DNA of 64,000 bases from Rhodanobacter denitrificans (GCF_003335105.1 NZ_QFWQ01000008.1:150237-214236), one strand, 5' to 3'; numbered from the stretch's first letter, positions 37,201-45,749 are shown. Notes: generated from the letters alone by a model not told the origin. Program-made: numbers and translations.

Positions 37201-37424
37201 GGACTGGTTGTCGCCCCGGTCTTTTTCTTGCCTGACTTCCTGGTCGCGGAACTATCGGTCGACTGTGCGGGTGACGGCGTAGCCGCGGCGGTTGCGGCAG
37301 GCGTCGATGCCTGCTCCGCAAAAGCGGCGGTCGGCATGGCCAGGCCGCCACCTAACGACAAAGTCGCCACGGCGAGCGCGGCGTACAACGGCTTTCGAGT
37401 AAAGACGCGTGGCAAATAAGTCAT
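34245..37424 (-). CDS. TonB-dependent receptor, Xanthomonas/Caulobacter large type
   Basis: This 1059-residue outer-membrane transporter starts MTYLPRVFTRKPLYAAL with AAGAG upstream; an ATG nine codons earlier is possible. A signal peptide ends at AAFAEQ. After a low-complexity Ala/Thr/Ser linker comes the TonB box region (LQAVVVTGYRQSIDQNLQDKR), then the plug with NIADALAHVPGVVITRESGEGKTVSIRGLAPE. It ends in GITYKFGSGD. This large receptor class is typical of carbohydrate uptake loci in Xanthomonas and Caulobacter. The following gene is a GH92 mannosidase, so mannosyl glycans are the likely ligand. Paired palindromes upstream suggest repressor control. Confidence 0.93.
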   Translation of the reverse strand: MTYLPRVFTRKPLYAALAVATLSLGGGLAMPTAAFAEQASTPAATAAATPSPAQSTDSSATRKSGKKKTGATTSPTNLQAVVVTGYRQSIDQNLQDKRDSNSIVEVINAQNIAQFPAKNIADALAHVPGVVITRESGEGKTVSIRGLAPELTLTELNGNYVASADTSASLSRSFNYTLMPANMFSDIKLYKSLEARLDEGGIGGNVDLRTRRPLEMKANEGFVSVNGAGSDNSSKITPQVSALWSWKNKDETFGVLIAGTYQKRRDVDYTANASSWHWWANNCSDHATCTQPPTDVHGNQYDPAVASNIDLWGNGEVDQSGRQYSGYWMPQQFSTSRNQLDLKTKGVQATMQFKPSDHFLLTGNYFRFQRQQTQITNTLEVPEWGLPSNNNFDDQQGRLLAPNGLTFDPSGTVVTGANYVLPPPGQGCNATTNPSTGAQRQPVDVCSTEIPWLNGNYSVEKATSQTLNLEGEWDGGGNLSGTFNVGRTWATGGPSVELGMAAKPRNFVNGQWVDGSNGAAWTLNGTPTITASPNVLQNMLAGQGQVDLGSTGSNMVNTRTSQNFAQADLTWAFDNGWLQSLQFGAKYRDNRAQQQNNELRWYCKGTTLQFQTCDPNAGQLPAGFLEPAMLDGRSEAYNDSIFPAINFPAYYNHLNSTYDRVLFNHPEDKSSVREKISAAYVQANFDTGTLRGNVGLRFVSTQQDLTVADQITTNNAVYYHDAAGNILICPANGVNAGGGPCAPGDFQYLPREQSVVQTYSNASTSKRYNKLLPSFNVAWTFADDFVLRAAGSQAMARANYTDLAQLGSLTNNTQAYYNDRKQFGAPPPGWYGSGANADLKPFTATQFDLAGEWYYAPESVVGLDLFEKKVKNFVVPVTVNNITVNVGGTEQTFLQYSTNANGRSGTSKGVELYTQHTFQSGFGYIANYTLNKTNETPVSLGDTQVGKSELIGSAKYAANVSLFYEKNGLLLRATSNWTGRTMQGLAAGLPIYTEPYHQIDLNGDYEFNKHLMVTASILNLTRSKPRSYLGGDTTARLYQLEYAGRQYYVGITYKFGSGD

Positions 37425-37539
37425 TTCTCTTGATCCCCATTTGGTGTGCATCCTTCTGGAATCAGCGGTGATCTCCCCCCGGTTCGATCACTGCAGTCGG
37501 ATGCGTGATTTGCTCGATTGTCGCCTTCTCTTGCTGAAA

Positions 37540-37553
37540 TTAGATCGATCTAA
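37540..37553. promoter_or_regulatory. palindromic operator TTAGATCGATCTAA upstream of the receptor gene
   Basis: This is a perfect 14-bp palindrome within an AT-rich context (AAA on the left, AATTTTT on the right), 116 bp upstream of the receptor ATG. Size and symmetry fit a LacI-family operator. A near copy lies 179 bp away. Confidence 0.55.
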
Positions 37554-37718
37554 ATTTTTGGGTGTCGATTAGGCCCTCGGCTTGCCAGTGGTGGATGCTT
37601 CAAGACCTTGAAAACACGACGGACATGTCCGGATCGGGTGCTGCCAAAGCGATAAGTCGCTGCTTGCCCGGACTGCGGGGGATCATTCGCAGGGCGAGAT
37701 GATCAGGACCGACTGGAT

Positions 37719-37732
37719 TTGGATCGATCTAA
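37719..37732. promoter_or_regulatory. second operator-like site TTGGATCGATCTAA
   Basis: It matches 13 of 14 bases of the palindrome at 37540-37553. Centre-to-centre distance is 179 bp, about 17 helical turns, which would allow looping between the two sites. Confidence 0.5.
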
Positions 37733-38013
37733 GCCCGTGGACCGAATTAGTACGCCGAGGACGCGATATGTCACGCTGCGGCGCAAAAAACGCAATGGAT
37801 GACTGCCGGGCCTGTCGGATACGGCGGAGGCAAGACGGCCAGAAATGCGATCGGGCGTCCGTTTTGATGCCCTGCCCAGGTGGAGGCGCGGGAGCTTGCC
37901 ATGTGTCTCGTGGCCTCAGTGGCGTGCCGCCACCTTTAGAAACGAAAGCCAGCGTGTCGATGAAATCCCGAACATCGCACTCTGCAGAAACAACGCAGCG
38001 CGATGAACCCCGG

Positions 38014-38043
38014 TTTTTGGCAAAACGGTTTCTGGCAAAACGG
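38014..38043. repeat. tandem pair of 15-bp repeats
   Basis: Two adjoining units, TTTTTGGCAAAACGG and TTTCTGGCAAAACGG, differ at one base. Direct repeats of this size can be regulator sites or a slippage tract. No gene overlaps them convincingly. Confidence 0.5.
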
Positions 38044-38221
38044 CCGCAAGACGCTGCCGCCTTCGACATGTCGCCCTCCTTCCTCGCCTGGCGGCTGGAT
38101 TCCGTCATGGAGCGAGCATGGTGGCAACAACAAGGAGGGTCGCCGTACGCGCACGCAATCGCAGGGCGCCTCCAACGGCGCTCGACGGTCTGCCGGAAGC
38201 GGTGGTGCGACCTGGAATGAG

Positions 38222-38248
38222 AAGGAAGCGGTAAAACCGCCTCCTTCC
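38222..38248. repeat. hairpin upstream of pyrF
   Basis: The segment pairs AAGGAAGCGGT with ACCGCCTCCTT around a short A-rich centre, with one G-T pair. It lies about 95 bp before pyrF and could end transcription entering from upstream. Confidence 0.4.
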
Positions 38249-38342
38249 GGAGCAAGCCGAAACGCCATCCATGACGATGGCGCACGTGATCGAAGGCGCT
38301 TCGCTAGACTACACGACCAGTTCTTTACCGGAGATCCCCGCC

Positions 38343-39161
38343 ATGCGCTTCCAGGACACCTTGCAACGGCGCTGGCACGAGCATGGCACGCTGGTCTGCG
38401 TAGGCCTCGACCCGGAACCGACCAGGTTTCCCAGCCACCTGCGCGACACACCCGATGCGGTGTTCGACTTCTGCAGCGCCATCGTCGACGCCACCGCCGA
38501 CCTGGTCTGTGCGTTCAAGCCGCAGATCGCGCACTTTGCCGCGCTGCGCGCCGAGGACGCGCTGGAGCGGCTGATCGCGCACATCCATGCGAAACATCCC
38601 GGCGTGCCGGTGATCCTCGATGCCAAGCGCGGCGACATCGGCTCCACCGCGCAGCACTACGCCACCGAGGCGTTCGAGCGCTACCGCGCCGATGCGGTGA
38701 CGCTGAACCCCTACCTCGGCCGCGACTCGATCCAGCCCTTTCTCGAACGCGCCGACAAGGGCGTGATCCTGCTCTGCCGCACCTCCAACCCCGGCGGCGC
38801 GGATTTCCAGGCGCTCGATTGCGGCGGCACGCCGCTGTATCTGCGCGTGGCCGAGACCGTTGCCCGCGACTGGAACGCCAACGGCAACTGCGCCCTGGTC
38901 ACCGGCGCCACCTGGCCGGAGGAACTGGGCAAGGTGCGCGCCGTGGTCGGCGAGATGCCACTGCTGGTGCCGGGCATCGGCGCCCAGGGCGGCGACGTGG
39001 AGGCGGTGCTCAAGCACGGCTGCACCGCGGACGGCAACGGCCTGCTGATCAGTTCGTCCCGCGCGATCCTCTATGCCGGTCGCGGCGAGGATTTCGCGGC
39101 GGCCGCGCGTGCCGCCGCCAGCGAATTGCGCGACACCATCAATCGCTGCGGGCGCGGCTGA
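38343..39161 (+). CDS. pyrF: orotidine 5'-phosphate decarboxylase, type 2
   Basis: PyrF makes UMP from OMP. The 272-residue product starts [26 protein letters not shown]. The catalytic [15 protein letters not shown] block is near residue 98 and the phosphate-binding region includes [19 protein letters not shown] and [13 protein letters not shown]. Its length and the [27 protein letters not shown] segment mark the longer type 2 family rather than the E. coli type. It stands alone, convergent with a small hypothetical gene. Confidence 0.96.
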   Translation: MRFQDTLQRRWHEHGTLVCVGLDPEPTRFPSHLRDTPDAVFDFCSAIVDATADLVCAFKPQIAHFAALRAEDALERLIAHIHAKHPGVPVILDAKRGDIGSTAQHYATEAFERYRADAVTLNPYLGRDSIQPFLERADKGVILLCRTSNPGGADFQALDCGGTPLYLRVAETVARDWNANGNCALVTGATWPEELGKVRAVVGEMPLLVPGIGAQGGDVEAVLKHGCTADGNGLLISSSRAILYAGRGEDFAAAARAAASELRDTINRCGRG

Positions 39162-39185
39162 GCGAGTCGCGCGCCGGCACCGCGG

Positions 39186-39443
39186 TCAACCCGTCGCCGT
39201 CTTCGCCGCCTGCAGCGCCTTCGTCTTCAGGTCCAGCGCATCGGCCGCATCCAGCAGTGCACGCGCAAAGCTGCGCACCTCGGCCGGACGCAAGGCATAC
39301 CAGTTGCCGCTCTTGCCGGCTTCGTCCACCTTGCGCCCCGCACGGGACACGCAATGCGGCCGGAAGATCACCATGCCGGTGAGCGATTCCGAGCTGATGT
39401 CCGCCGAGACGATCTGCATGTGCGTTTCATCTTCTTTCTTCAC
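39186..39443 (-). CDS. small protein of unknown function
   Basis: The frame encodes 85 residues from a GTG start with GGGAG 8 bases upstream. The product is soluble, with a beta-rich first half (MQIVSADISSESLTGMVIFRPHCVSRAGRK) and a helical second half (YALRPAEVRSFARALLDAADALDLKTKALQAAKTATG). I recognise no family. Normal codon use and a good ribosome binding site support it as a gene. Confidence 0.6.
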   Translation of the reverse strand: MKKEDETHMQIVSADISSESLTGMVIFRPHCVSRAGRKVDEAGKSGNWYALRPAEVRSFARALLDAADALDLKTKALQAAKTATG

Positions 39444-39588
39444 CGAACTTCTCCCGGGCGGACATCCGCCCTTCCGCAGCTTACGCTACGGAGAGTTCGA
39501 TGGTCGTCGGACTCGCGTCGCAGACTACGCCATGGTGATCGCCGCCATGCGTCGTCCCGTCCGCGCGCCGCGTTGCGGCGCCGAGGCG

Positions 39589-39972
39589 TCAGCGCATGTG
39601 CACCCAGTACACGCGAATGCCGTGGGCGCGATCTTCCGCACGATGCCCGTCGCGCCCGTCCATCACGATGCCCCAGGCCGAGCGCAACACACCCGCCTGC
39701 ACGCGGTCGATGCGTACCTGTTCGCCATTGGGAATGATGAAGGCCGCCTCGACCACCATCACCCCGTCGCGCTCGAACACCAGGCTTGCCAGCCTGCCCG
39801 CGCCGGCGCCCCAGCCGACGTGCAGTTCGCAGGCCATCGGCGTGAACACGCCGCGGTTGTCCAGGCTCCACCCTTCCGTCTTGGTGAGCAGCGATTGCAG
39901 GCTGGGGGCGGTCCAGTCGACGCTGTTGCCCGGGGCACCCCACGGGCGCGGCTTGCCGCGGGTCATGTCCAT
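39589..39972 (-). CDS. protein of unknown function
   Basis: This 127-residue protein starts MDMTRGKPRPWGAPGNSVDW with GAGGAA 6 bases upstream of the ATG. It is soluble, without signal peptide, and has a compact region ACELHVGWGAGAGRLASLVFERDGVMVVEAAFIIPNGEQVRIDRVQAG that reads like a small beta domain. I cannot name a family. About 145 bp of apparently empty DNA follow it, and about 200 bp separate it from def. Confidence 0.6.
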   Translation of the reverse strand: MDMTRGKPRPWGAPGNSVDWTAPSLQSLLTKTEGWSLDNRGVFTPMACELHVGWGAGAGRLASLVFERDGVMVVEAAFIIPNGEQVRIDRVQAGVLRSAWGIVMDGRDGHRAEDRAHGIRVYWVHMR

Positions 39973-40170
39973 GGCGATTCCTCGTCGCGCGCCTGCGGCC
40001 CGGGGCGGCCGGCGCGGACGCCCGTCGCGCCATGGCAGGCGTCGCGTCCGGACCAACCGGGATCGGCATGAAGACGAACTTCGCGTGGCAGCATGGACAA
40101 GGTATCGGCAGCACCGGCCGGTGCTTGAGCCGGTATTCGACGCCCGGGGGACGACCGGGCCTGCGCGCAA

Positions 40171-40707
40171 TTACTCGTCTGCCGGCTCCTGCCCCGGAAA
40201 CAGCACCTCGGTGTAGCCGAACTTGCTGAAGTCGGTGATGCGCGACGGATACAGCCGGCCGATCAGGTGGTCGCACTCGTGCTGCACCACGCGGGCATGG
40301 AAGCCCTCGGCGGTGCGTTCGATGCGCGCGCCCTCGGGGTCGACGCCTTCGTAGCGGATCAGCGTCCAGCGGTTCACCGCGCCGCGCAGGCCGGGAACCG
40401 ACAGGCAGCCCTCCCAGCCCTCTTCCATGTCCTGCGACAGCGGCGTGATCACCGGGTTGAGCAGGATCGTGCGCGGAACTGCCGGCGCGTCGGGGTAGCG
40501 TTCGCTGGTGTCGAAGCCGAAGATCACCAGCTGCAGGTCGACGCCGATCTGCGGCGCGGCCAGGCCCACGCCGCCGGCGTCGTGCATGGTGTCGAACATG
40601 TCGGCGACCAGCGCGTCGAGCTCCGCGCTGCCCAGCATCGCATCAGGTACCGGCGGCGCGATGCGCAGCAGGCGCGGATCGCCCATCTTGAGGATTTCAC
40701 GGATCAT
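40171..40707 (-). CDS. def: peptide deformylase
   Basis: The enzyme removes the formyl group from nascent proteins. The 178-residue product starts [20 protein letters not shown] and carries all three family motifs: [10 protein letters not shown] (near residue 46), EGCLSVPG (near residue 99) and [13 protein letters not shown] (near residue 141), which supply the metal ligands and the catalytic glutamate. The C-terminus ([12 protein letters not shown]) resembles the type that is encoded apart from fmt, so a second def next to fmt is likely elsewhere. Confidence 0.97.
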   Translation of the reverse strand: MIREILKMGDPRLLRIAPPVPDAMLGSAELDALVADMFDTMHDAGGVGLAAPQIGVDLQLVIFGFDTSERYPDAPAVPRTILLNPVITPLSQDMEEGWEGCLSVPGLRGAVNRWTLIRYEGVDPEGARIERTAEGFHARVVQHECDHLIGRLYPSRITDFSKFGYTEVLFPGQEPADE

Positions 40708-40842
40708 GAGGGCCTCGCCCTGAACACTGTTACCGGATGATCTGTGGTCGATGCGATGCCGGTACAAGCGGCGATGCCCATGCTACAACCGCCGGAAGCC
40801 GGGCAAAGCCTCGTACCGATTTTGTTGAAGCCGCAAGCGGCT

Positions 40843-41643
40843 TCAACCGCCGAACACCTTCTTCAACAGGTCGGTGGTGCGCGCTCCCGGATTGTGGCGG
40901 ATCGACTGTTCCTGCTCGCCGATGGTGGTGAACAAGCCGTCCAGCGTCTTCGCCGTCACGTAGTCGTCCAGGTTCAGCGGGCTGCCGCCCTTGTTCGACT
41001 TGCCGCCGCCGAGCGCGCCCAGCGATCCCAGGGCGCCGCCGAGCGCGCCGCCGCTGCCGGAAGTGAATGCCTTGTACTTCTGGGTCACGCCGACGCTGTC
41101 GGTGGCCTTGGCCACGATCGGATGGATGCGCGCGGTCAGCGCGTCGCCGGCGACGCGGCGGAAGAAATCGGTGGCCGCGTGGTCGCCGCCGGTGAGGATG
41201 CCGCGCGCGTCGTCCAGGGTCATCTTGCGGATCGCGTCGCCGAAGATCTGGGCCACCTGGGGCACCGCCTTCTCCGCCGCCCGGTTCATGCTCAGCTCGA
41301 ACGCGTCCACCTTGGCGCCCTGGCCAAGCTCGCGCGCCAGCTTGCCGGCCTGTTCGAGTTTTCCCGGCAGCGGGATGCGCACCTTGCTGTTGTTCCAGAA
41401 ACCGCCGTCGCGGCCGAGGCTGTTGATCGCGTTGGTGGTGCCCTTGGCCAGCGCCTCCTTGAGGCCGGCGGCGATGTCGCTGGACGGCAGGTTGCTGCCG
41501 AGTTGCGACGGGCCGGAGGCATGCGTCGACTGCTTGACCTTGTTCAGCAGATCCTTGAACTGGCCGGAGCCGACCGCCGCGACCGGCAGGGTGGCGACAA
41601 CGAGAGCGAGGCCCAACAGGCCGTGTCGAACCGGGATGCGCAT
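40843..41643 (-). CDS. DUF4197 domain protein, exported
   Basis: The 266-residue product has a signal peptide (MRIPVRHGLLGLALVVATLPVAAVG) and then the full DUF4197 pattern: DIAAGLKEALAKGTTNAINSLGRDGGFWNN, VRIPLPGKLEQAGKLARELG, FELSMNRAAEKAVPQVAQIFGDAIRKMTLDDARGILTGGDHAATDFFRR, and the end VTAKTLDGLFTTIGEQEQSIRHNPGARTTDLLKKVFG. A glycine-rich insert (GSGGALGGALGSLGALGGG) precedes the last block. The family is periplasmic and widespread but has no known function. Confidence 0.92.
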   Translation of the reverse strand: MRIPVRHGLLGLALVVATLPVAAVGSGQFKDLLNKVKQSTHASGPSQLGSNLPSSDIAAGLKEALAKGTTNAINSLGRDGGFWNNSKVRIPLPGKLEQAGKLARELGQGAKVDAFELSMNRAAEKAVPQVAQIFGDAIRKMTLDDARGILTGGDHAATDFFRRVAGDALTARIHPIVAKATDSVGVTQKYKAFTSGSGGALGGALGSLGALGGGKSNKGGSPLNLDDYVTAKTLDGLFTTIGEQEQSIRHNPGARTTDLLKKVFGG

Positions 41644-41816
41644 GACGGATTCCAGGATGGTCGGCGGGGCGGCCAGTGTAGCTCCGCCGCCTCACCGCCG
41701 CGTGACGGCGCGCAGGAGGCTATTCGACCAAAGGCTAATACCGATCGGCCGTTTCCGGCATTGACCGCCGCCGCCGCCAGGAAGACTCTTGGAGCTATCG
41801 CCGAGGAGAGCCACCC

Positions 41817-43892
41817 ATGCAAGCTGCTGTCATACCCAAGCCCAGTCCGGCCAGCAAGATTCTCTGGGTCGCCATCGCCATCGTCGGTGCGTTCTGCCTG
41901 GGCGTGGTCGCCCTGCGCCGGGGCGAGCCGATCAACGCGATCTGGCTGGTCGCCGCTTCGATCTCCATCTTCGTGATCGGCTACCGCTTCTACGGCAAGT
42001 TCATCGAGCACTCGGTGCTGCAGCTAGACCCCACCCGTGCGCCGCCTTCGGTGCTGCGCAACGACGGCCTCGACTACGTGCCCACCGACAAGTGGGTGGT
42101 GTTCGGCCACCACTTCGCCGCGATCGCCGGCGCCGGCCCGCTGGTCGGCCCGGTGCTGGCCGCGCAGATGGGCTACCTGCCCGGCACGCTGTGGATCCTG
42201 TTCGGCGTGGTGTTCGCCGGCGCGGTGCAGGACTTCATGATCCTCGGGCTCTCGCTGCGCCGCGACGCGCGCTCGCTCGGCCACATGCTGCGCGAGGAAC
42301 TGGGGCCGTTCCCCGGCATCGTGGCGATGATCGGCGTGCTGGTGCTGATGATGATCGTGCTGGCGGTGCTGGCGCTGGTGGTGGTCAAGGCGCTCACGCA
42401 CAGCCCGTGGGGCACCTTCACCGTAGCCGCCACGATTCCGATCGCGCTGCTGATGGGCGCTTACCTGCGCTGGTTCCGCCCGGGGCGGATCCTTGAGGTG
42501 TCGCTGATCGGCCTGGTGCTGCTGCTCGCCTCGATCTGGTTCGGCAAGATCGTGTACGACACGCCGGCGCTCGCCACGCTGTTCGACTTCGACGCGAAGG
42601 CGCTGGCCTGGCTGCTGATCGCCTACGGCTTCTGCGCCTCGGTGCTGCCGGTGTGGCTGCTGCTGGCGCCGCGCGACTACCTCTCCACCTTCCTCAAGAT
42701 CGGCACCATCGCGCTGCTGGCGCTGGCGATCTTCCTGGCCGCGCCGACGCTGCAGTTGCCGGCGGTGACCAAGTTCATCGACGGCACCGGCCCGGTGTTC
42801 GCCGGCAACCTGTTCCCGTTCCTGTTCATCACCATCGCCTGCGGTGCGGTCTCCGGCTGGCACTCGATCATCGCCTCCGGCACCACGCCCAAGCTGCTCG
42901 CCAACGAAGGCCAGGCGCGCATGGTCGGCTACGGCGGCATGCTGATGGAGGCGTTCGTGGCGATCATGGCGCTGGTCGCCGCCGCCTCGCTGCACCCGGG
43001 CGTGTACTTCGCGATGAACTCGCCGGGTGCGATCGTCGGCACCACCGTGCAGGATGCCGCCACCGCGATCAGCCAGTGGGGCTTCGTGGTGACGCCGGAC
43101 GAGTTGCTGCAGACGGCCAGGGACATCGGCGAGAGCAGCATCCTCGGCCGCGCCGGCGGCGCGCCGACGCTGGCGGTGGGCATGGCCCAGCTGCTGCACA
43201 ACATCATCCCCGGCGGCGGCATGATGGCGTTCTGGTACCACTACGCGATCCTGTTCGAGGCGCTGTTCATCCTCACCACCGTGGACGCCGGCACCCGCGT
43301 GGGCCGCTTCATGATCCAGGAGATCGCCGGCCTGATCCACAAGCCGCTGCAGGAAACCGAATCGTGGACCGGCAACCTGCTGGCCACCGCGATCTGCGTG
43401 GCGCTGTGGGGCTACTTCCTGTACCAGGGCGCCGTCGATCCGCTCGGCGGCATCAACACCCTGTGGCCGCTGTTCGGCATCGCCAACCAGATGCTGGCCG
43501 CGATCGCGCTGATGCTGGCCACGGTGGTGGTGGTGAAACTCAAGCGCGAGCGCTACGTGTGGGTACCGGGCATCCCCGCGCTGTGGCTGATCATCTGCAC
43601 GCTCACTGCCGGCTACGAAAAACTGGTCGGCCCGATCAGCTTCACCGCCGCAGCGAACAAGTACGCGGCCGCCATGCAGCAAGGCAAGCTGCTGGCCCCG
43701 GCCAAGACCCAGGCCGCGATGCAGCAGATCGTCACCAACAATTACGTCGACATGCTGATGACCGGCCTGTTCATGCTGCTGGTCGTGGCGATGGTGCTGT
43801 TCTGCCTGAACGCGGTGGTCAAGGCCTGGAACATCAACCACCCGACCGCGCACGAAGAGCCCTACGTGGCGCTGAGCAGCGTGGCCGGCTGA
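41817..43892 (+). CDS. cstA: carbon starvation protein CstA/BtsT-type transporter
   Basis: This inner-membrane protein of 691 residues belongs to the CstA family, whose members import pyruvate or peptides. The start follows GAGGAGA. About 16-18 hydrophobic segments are present. The family blocks GRRGEPINAIWLVAA-like, TDKWVVFGHHFAAIAGAGPLVGPVLAAQMGYLPGTLWI, CGAVSGWHSIIASGTTPKLLANE and FEALFILTTVDAGTRVGRFM are clear. A small ybdD-type gene follows after 11 bp, as in E. coli, so the pair works together. Confidence 0.96.
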   Translation: MQAAVIPKPSPASKILWVAIAIVGAFCLGVVALRRGEPINAIWLVAASISIFVIGYRFYGKFIEHSVLQLDPTRAPPSVLRNDGLDYVPTDKWVVFGHHFAAIAGAGPLVGPVLAAQMGYLPGTLWILFGVVFAGAVQDFMILGLSLRRDARSLGHMLREELGPFPGIVAMIGVLVLMMIVLAVLALVVVKALTHSPWGTFTVAATIPIALLMGAYLRWFRPGRILEVSLIGLVLLLASIWFGKIVYDTPALATLFDFDAKALAWLLIAYGFCASVLPVWLLLAPRDYLSTFLKIGTIALLALAIFLAAPTLQLPAVTKFIDGTGPVFAGNLFPFLFITIACGAVSGWHSIIASGTTPKLLANEGQARMVGYGGMLMEAFVAIMALVAAASLHPGVYFAMNSPGAIVGTTVQDAATAISQWGFVVTPDELLQTARDIGESSILGRAGGAPTLAVGMAQLLHNIIPGGGMMAFWYHYAILFEALFILTTVDAGTRVGRFMIQEIAGLIHKPLQETESWTGNLLATAICVALWGYFLYQGAVDPLGGINTLWPLFGIANQMLAAIALMLATVVVVKLKRERYVWVPGIPALWLIICTLTAGYEKLVGPISFTAAANKYAAAMQQGKLLAPAKTQAAMQQIVTNNYVDMLMTGLFMLLVVAMVLFCLNAVVKAWNINHPTAHEEPYVALSSVAG

Positions 43893-43903
43893 GCGGAGAC
43901 GCC

Positions 43904-44101
43904 ATGATGAACGCGACCTTCCAGTCCGTGCGCAAGTGGGCGGTGCAGACCGCCCGCCTGTGCTGCGGCGTGCCCGACTACGACGTGTACGTGAAGCACC
44001 TGCGCGAGCATCATCCCGAGCGCCAGGTGCCCAGCTACAGGGAGTTCTTCCGCGAGCGCCAGGAGGCCCGCTACAAGGGCACCGGCGGCCGCTGCTGCTG
44101 A
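43904..44101 (+). CDS. ybdD: YbdD/YjiX family small protein (DUF466)
   Basis: The 65-residue product contains the family signature VRKWAVQTARLCCGVPDYDVYVKHLREHHPERQVPSYREFFRERQEARYKG and ends in a Cys pair. The family is nearly always encoded directly after CstA or BtsT. It is thought to assist that transporter. A second ATG follows at once, so the first residue is uncertain by one codon. Confidence 0.93.
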   Translation: MMNATFQSVRKWAVQTARLCCGVPDYDVYVKHLREHHPERQVPSYREFFRERQEARYKGTGGRCC

Positions 44102-44237
44102 TCCCCGCCCGCGTCGTGCAGAGGAGCCCCCCGCGGGCTCCTCTGAACGCGTGTCTTCGACAGCCCTGCCGATGCGCACTGGTCAATCGCGCGCCAGCGC
44201 GGACAATGGGCGCGGCTTACCCGTCCAGTTTCCCTTC

Positions 44238-44738
44238 ATGCCAGAAACCAAGTCTGCCACGCTCCCGCCCACGGCTGTTCCGGCGCAGCACCATGCCGGC
44301 CTGCGCGTCATCGCGGTCTATGAGATCATCAAGACCGCGTGCCTGGTGCTGGTGGCGATGGCGGCGTTCCATCTCGACCGCCAGCAGAACTTCGAACAGC
44401 TGGTGCACTGGCTGGAACATCTCTCGCTGGCCGACAGCAACGGCCTGCGCTGGAAGCTGGTCGGCCTGCTGCAGGATTTCGGGCCCAGCCGCTTTGTCGC
44501 GGTCGGGGCGGTCGCGCTGGGCTATGCAGTGTTGTTCGGCGTCGAAGGCGTGGGCTTGTGGCTGGGCAAGTACTGGGCGGAATGGTTCACCGTGATCGCC
44601 ACCGGCTCGCTGATCCCGCTGGAACTGTACGAGACGCTGCACCGCTTCGGCTGGCTGAAGCTGGCCACCCTGGTCGGCAACGTGGCGATCATCGTCTACC
44701 TGGTGCGCATCGCGTTGCAGCCACGTCCGCGGCACTGA
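44238..44738 (+). CDS. DUF2127 family membrane protein
   Basis: The 166-residue product starts MPETKSATLPPTAVPAQHH and has four hydrophobic segments (about residues 22-45, 82-100, 107-128, 138-160). The pattern LRVIAVYEIIKTACLVLVA, FGVEGVGLWLGKYWAEWFTVIATGSLIPLELYE is that of DUF2127, a family of inner-membrane proteins without known function. An in-frame ATG 29 codons earlier is unlikely because the extension is not conserved-looking. It converges on the DMT transporter gene with only 3 bp between the stops. Confidence 0.88.
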   Translation: MPETKSATLPPTAVPAQHHAGLRVIAVYEIIKTACLVLVAMAAFHLDRQQNFEQLVHWLEHLSLADSNGLRWKLVGLLQDFGPSRFVAVGAVALGYAVLFGVEGVGLWLGKYWAEWFTVIATGSLIPLELYETLHRFGWLKLATLVGNVAIIVYLVRIALQPRPRH

Positions 44739-44741
44739 CCG

Positions 44742-45743
44742 TCATACCTCGTGGTGCACTGCCTCGGCCGGCGGCTCGTTGCGCCGCGGCATCAGCTCGA
44801 CGAGATACATCGCGGCCAGGATCAGCCCGCCGCCGAACAGCATGCGCCAGCTCACCACGTCGCTGCCGAGCAGCACCGCGAACGCGGCGGCGAACACCGG
44901 CTCGGTAGTCATCACGATCGCGGCGCGGGTGGCCGGCAGGTGCGACTGCGCCCAGGTCTGCACCAGCATCGCGCCGGCGCCGGCGATCAGTGCCATGTAC
45001 AGCACGGCGAGCCAGGCGCTGCGGTCGGGCGGCAGCACCGGACCGTGCGGCGCGGTGGCGAGCAGGCAGACCGCCGCGATCGCCACCATCTGCACCGCCG
45101 ACAGGCCGAACGCCTCGCCCTGCCGCGACCACTGACCGAGCAGCACGATGTGCAGGGCGTACAACGCGGCCGACGCCAGGGTGAGCCACACGCCCAGGTC
45201 GACCGACACGCCGTTCAGCGACAGCAACGCCAGCCCCACGGTGGCCAGCGCCACCGCCAGCCACACCACGCCGGCCATGCGCTGACCCAGCAGCAGCATC
45301 GCCAGGATCGGCGTGAACACCACATACATGCCGGTGGCGAAACCGCTGACGCTGGGCGCGATCAGCGACAGTCCCCAGGTCTGCAGCAACTGGCCGGCGC
45401 CATAGATCGTGCCGAGCAGCAGACCACGCAGCAGCAGTCCGCGGCCGAGCCGCAGCACGGCCCGAGGGAACAGCAGCAGCATCGCCAGCGCGGCGACCAC
45501 GAAGCGCACGGCCAGGAAATCCGCCACCGGCATGCGCCCGACCACGTCCTTGATCAGCACGAAGGTCGAACCCCACACGGCGGTCAGCGCCAGCAGGCCG
45601 AGTGTGGCGAGGGTGGTCGTGGCGCGCGGCGTGCTCAAGGGATCGATCGCAAGTGGAGAAGAACCATGGGGAGAGAGAGTCGCGGCTTTGCCACCGGCAG
45701 GCAAGGGCGCGGCACCAGCTTCGCGCCTGGCCTTCCCCTGCAC
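44742..45743 (-). CDS. EamA/DMT family transporter
   Basis: This inner-membrane protein has ten hydrophobic segments arranged as two EamA repeats, the first opening with LGLLALTAVWGSTFVLIKDVVG and the second with LGVWLTLASAALYALHIVLLG. Such proteins export amino acids or other metabolites; the substrate is not evident. The start is uncertain: the GTG at 45743 is close behind the glycosyltransferase stop and has a purine-rich site directly against it, while a start about 35 codons later would begin nearer the first helix. The conserved part begins near residue 45. Confidence 0.9.
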   Translation of the reverse strand: MQGKARREAGAAPLPAGGKAATLSPHGSSPLAIDPLSTPRATTTLATLGLLALTAVWGSTFVLIKDVVGRMPVADFLAVRFVVAALAMLLLFPRAVLRLGRGLLLRGLLLGTIYGAGQLLQTWGLSLIAPSVSGFATGMYVVFTPILAMLLLGQRMAGVVWLAVALATVGLALLSLNGVSVDLGVWLTLASAALYALHIVLLGQWSRQGEAFGLSAVQMVAIAAVCLLATAPHGPVLPPDRSAWLAVLYMALIAGAGAMLVQTWAQSHLPATRAAIVMTTEPVFAAAFAVLLGSDVVSWRMLFGGGLILAAMYLVELMPRRNEPPAEAVHHEV

Positions 45744-45749
45744 TCCTCG

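Larger units (their letters stand above)
37425..38342. other. 900-bp noncoding region between the receptor gene and pyrF
   Basis: The stretch holds two palindromic operator-like sites (37540-37553 and 37719-37732), a tandem repeat (38014-38043) and a hairpin (38222-38248). Open frames exist on both strands, but they overlap each other, have rare codons and no recognisable protein content, so I call none. A decayed gene, perhaps a local regulator, cannot be excluded. Confidence 0.5.

Noticed and set aside
37683-38285. 200-codon minus frame and 173-codon plus frame between the receptor gene and pyrF
   Set aside because: They overlap each other on opposite strands, run through operator and repeat sequences, and contain many Arg, Cys and Ser codons of the rare type. 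No family is recognisable.
42024-44186. Open frame of 720 codons on the minus strand across cstA
   Set aside because: Antisense to a clear transporter gene, with His/Gln/Arg-rich composition typical of shadow frames.
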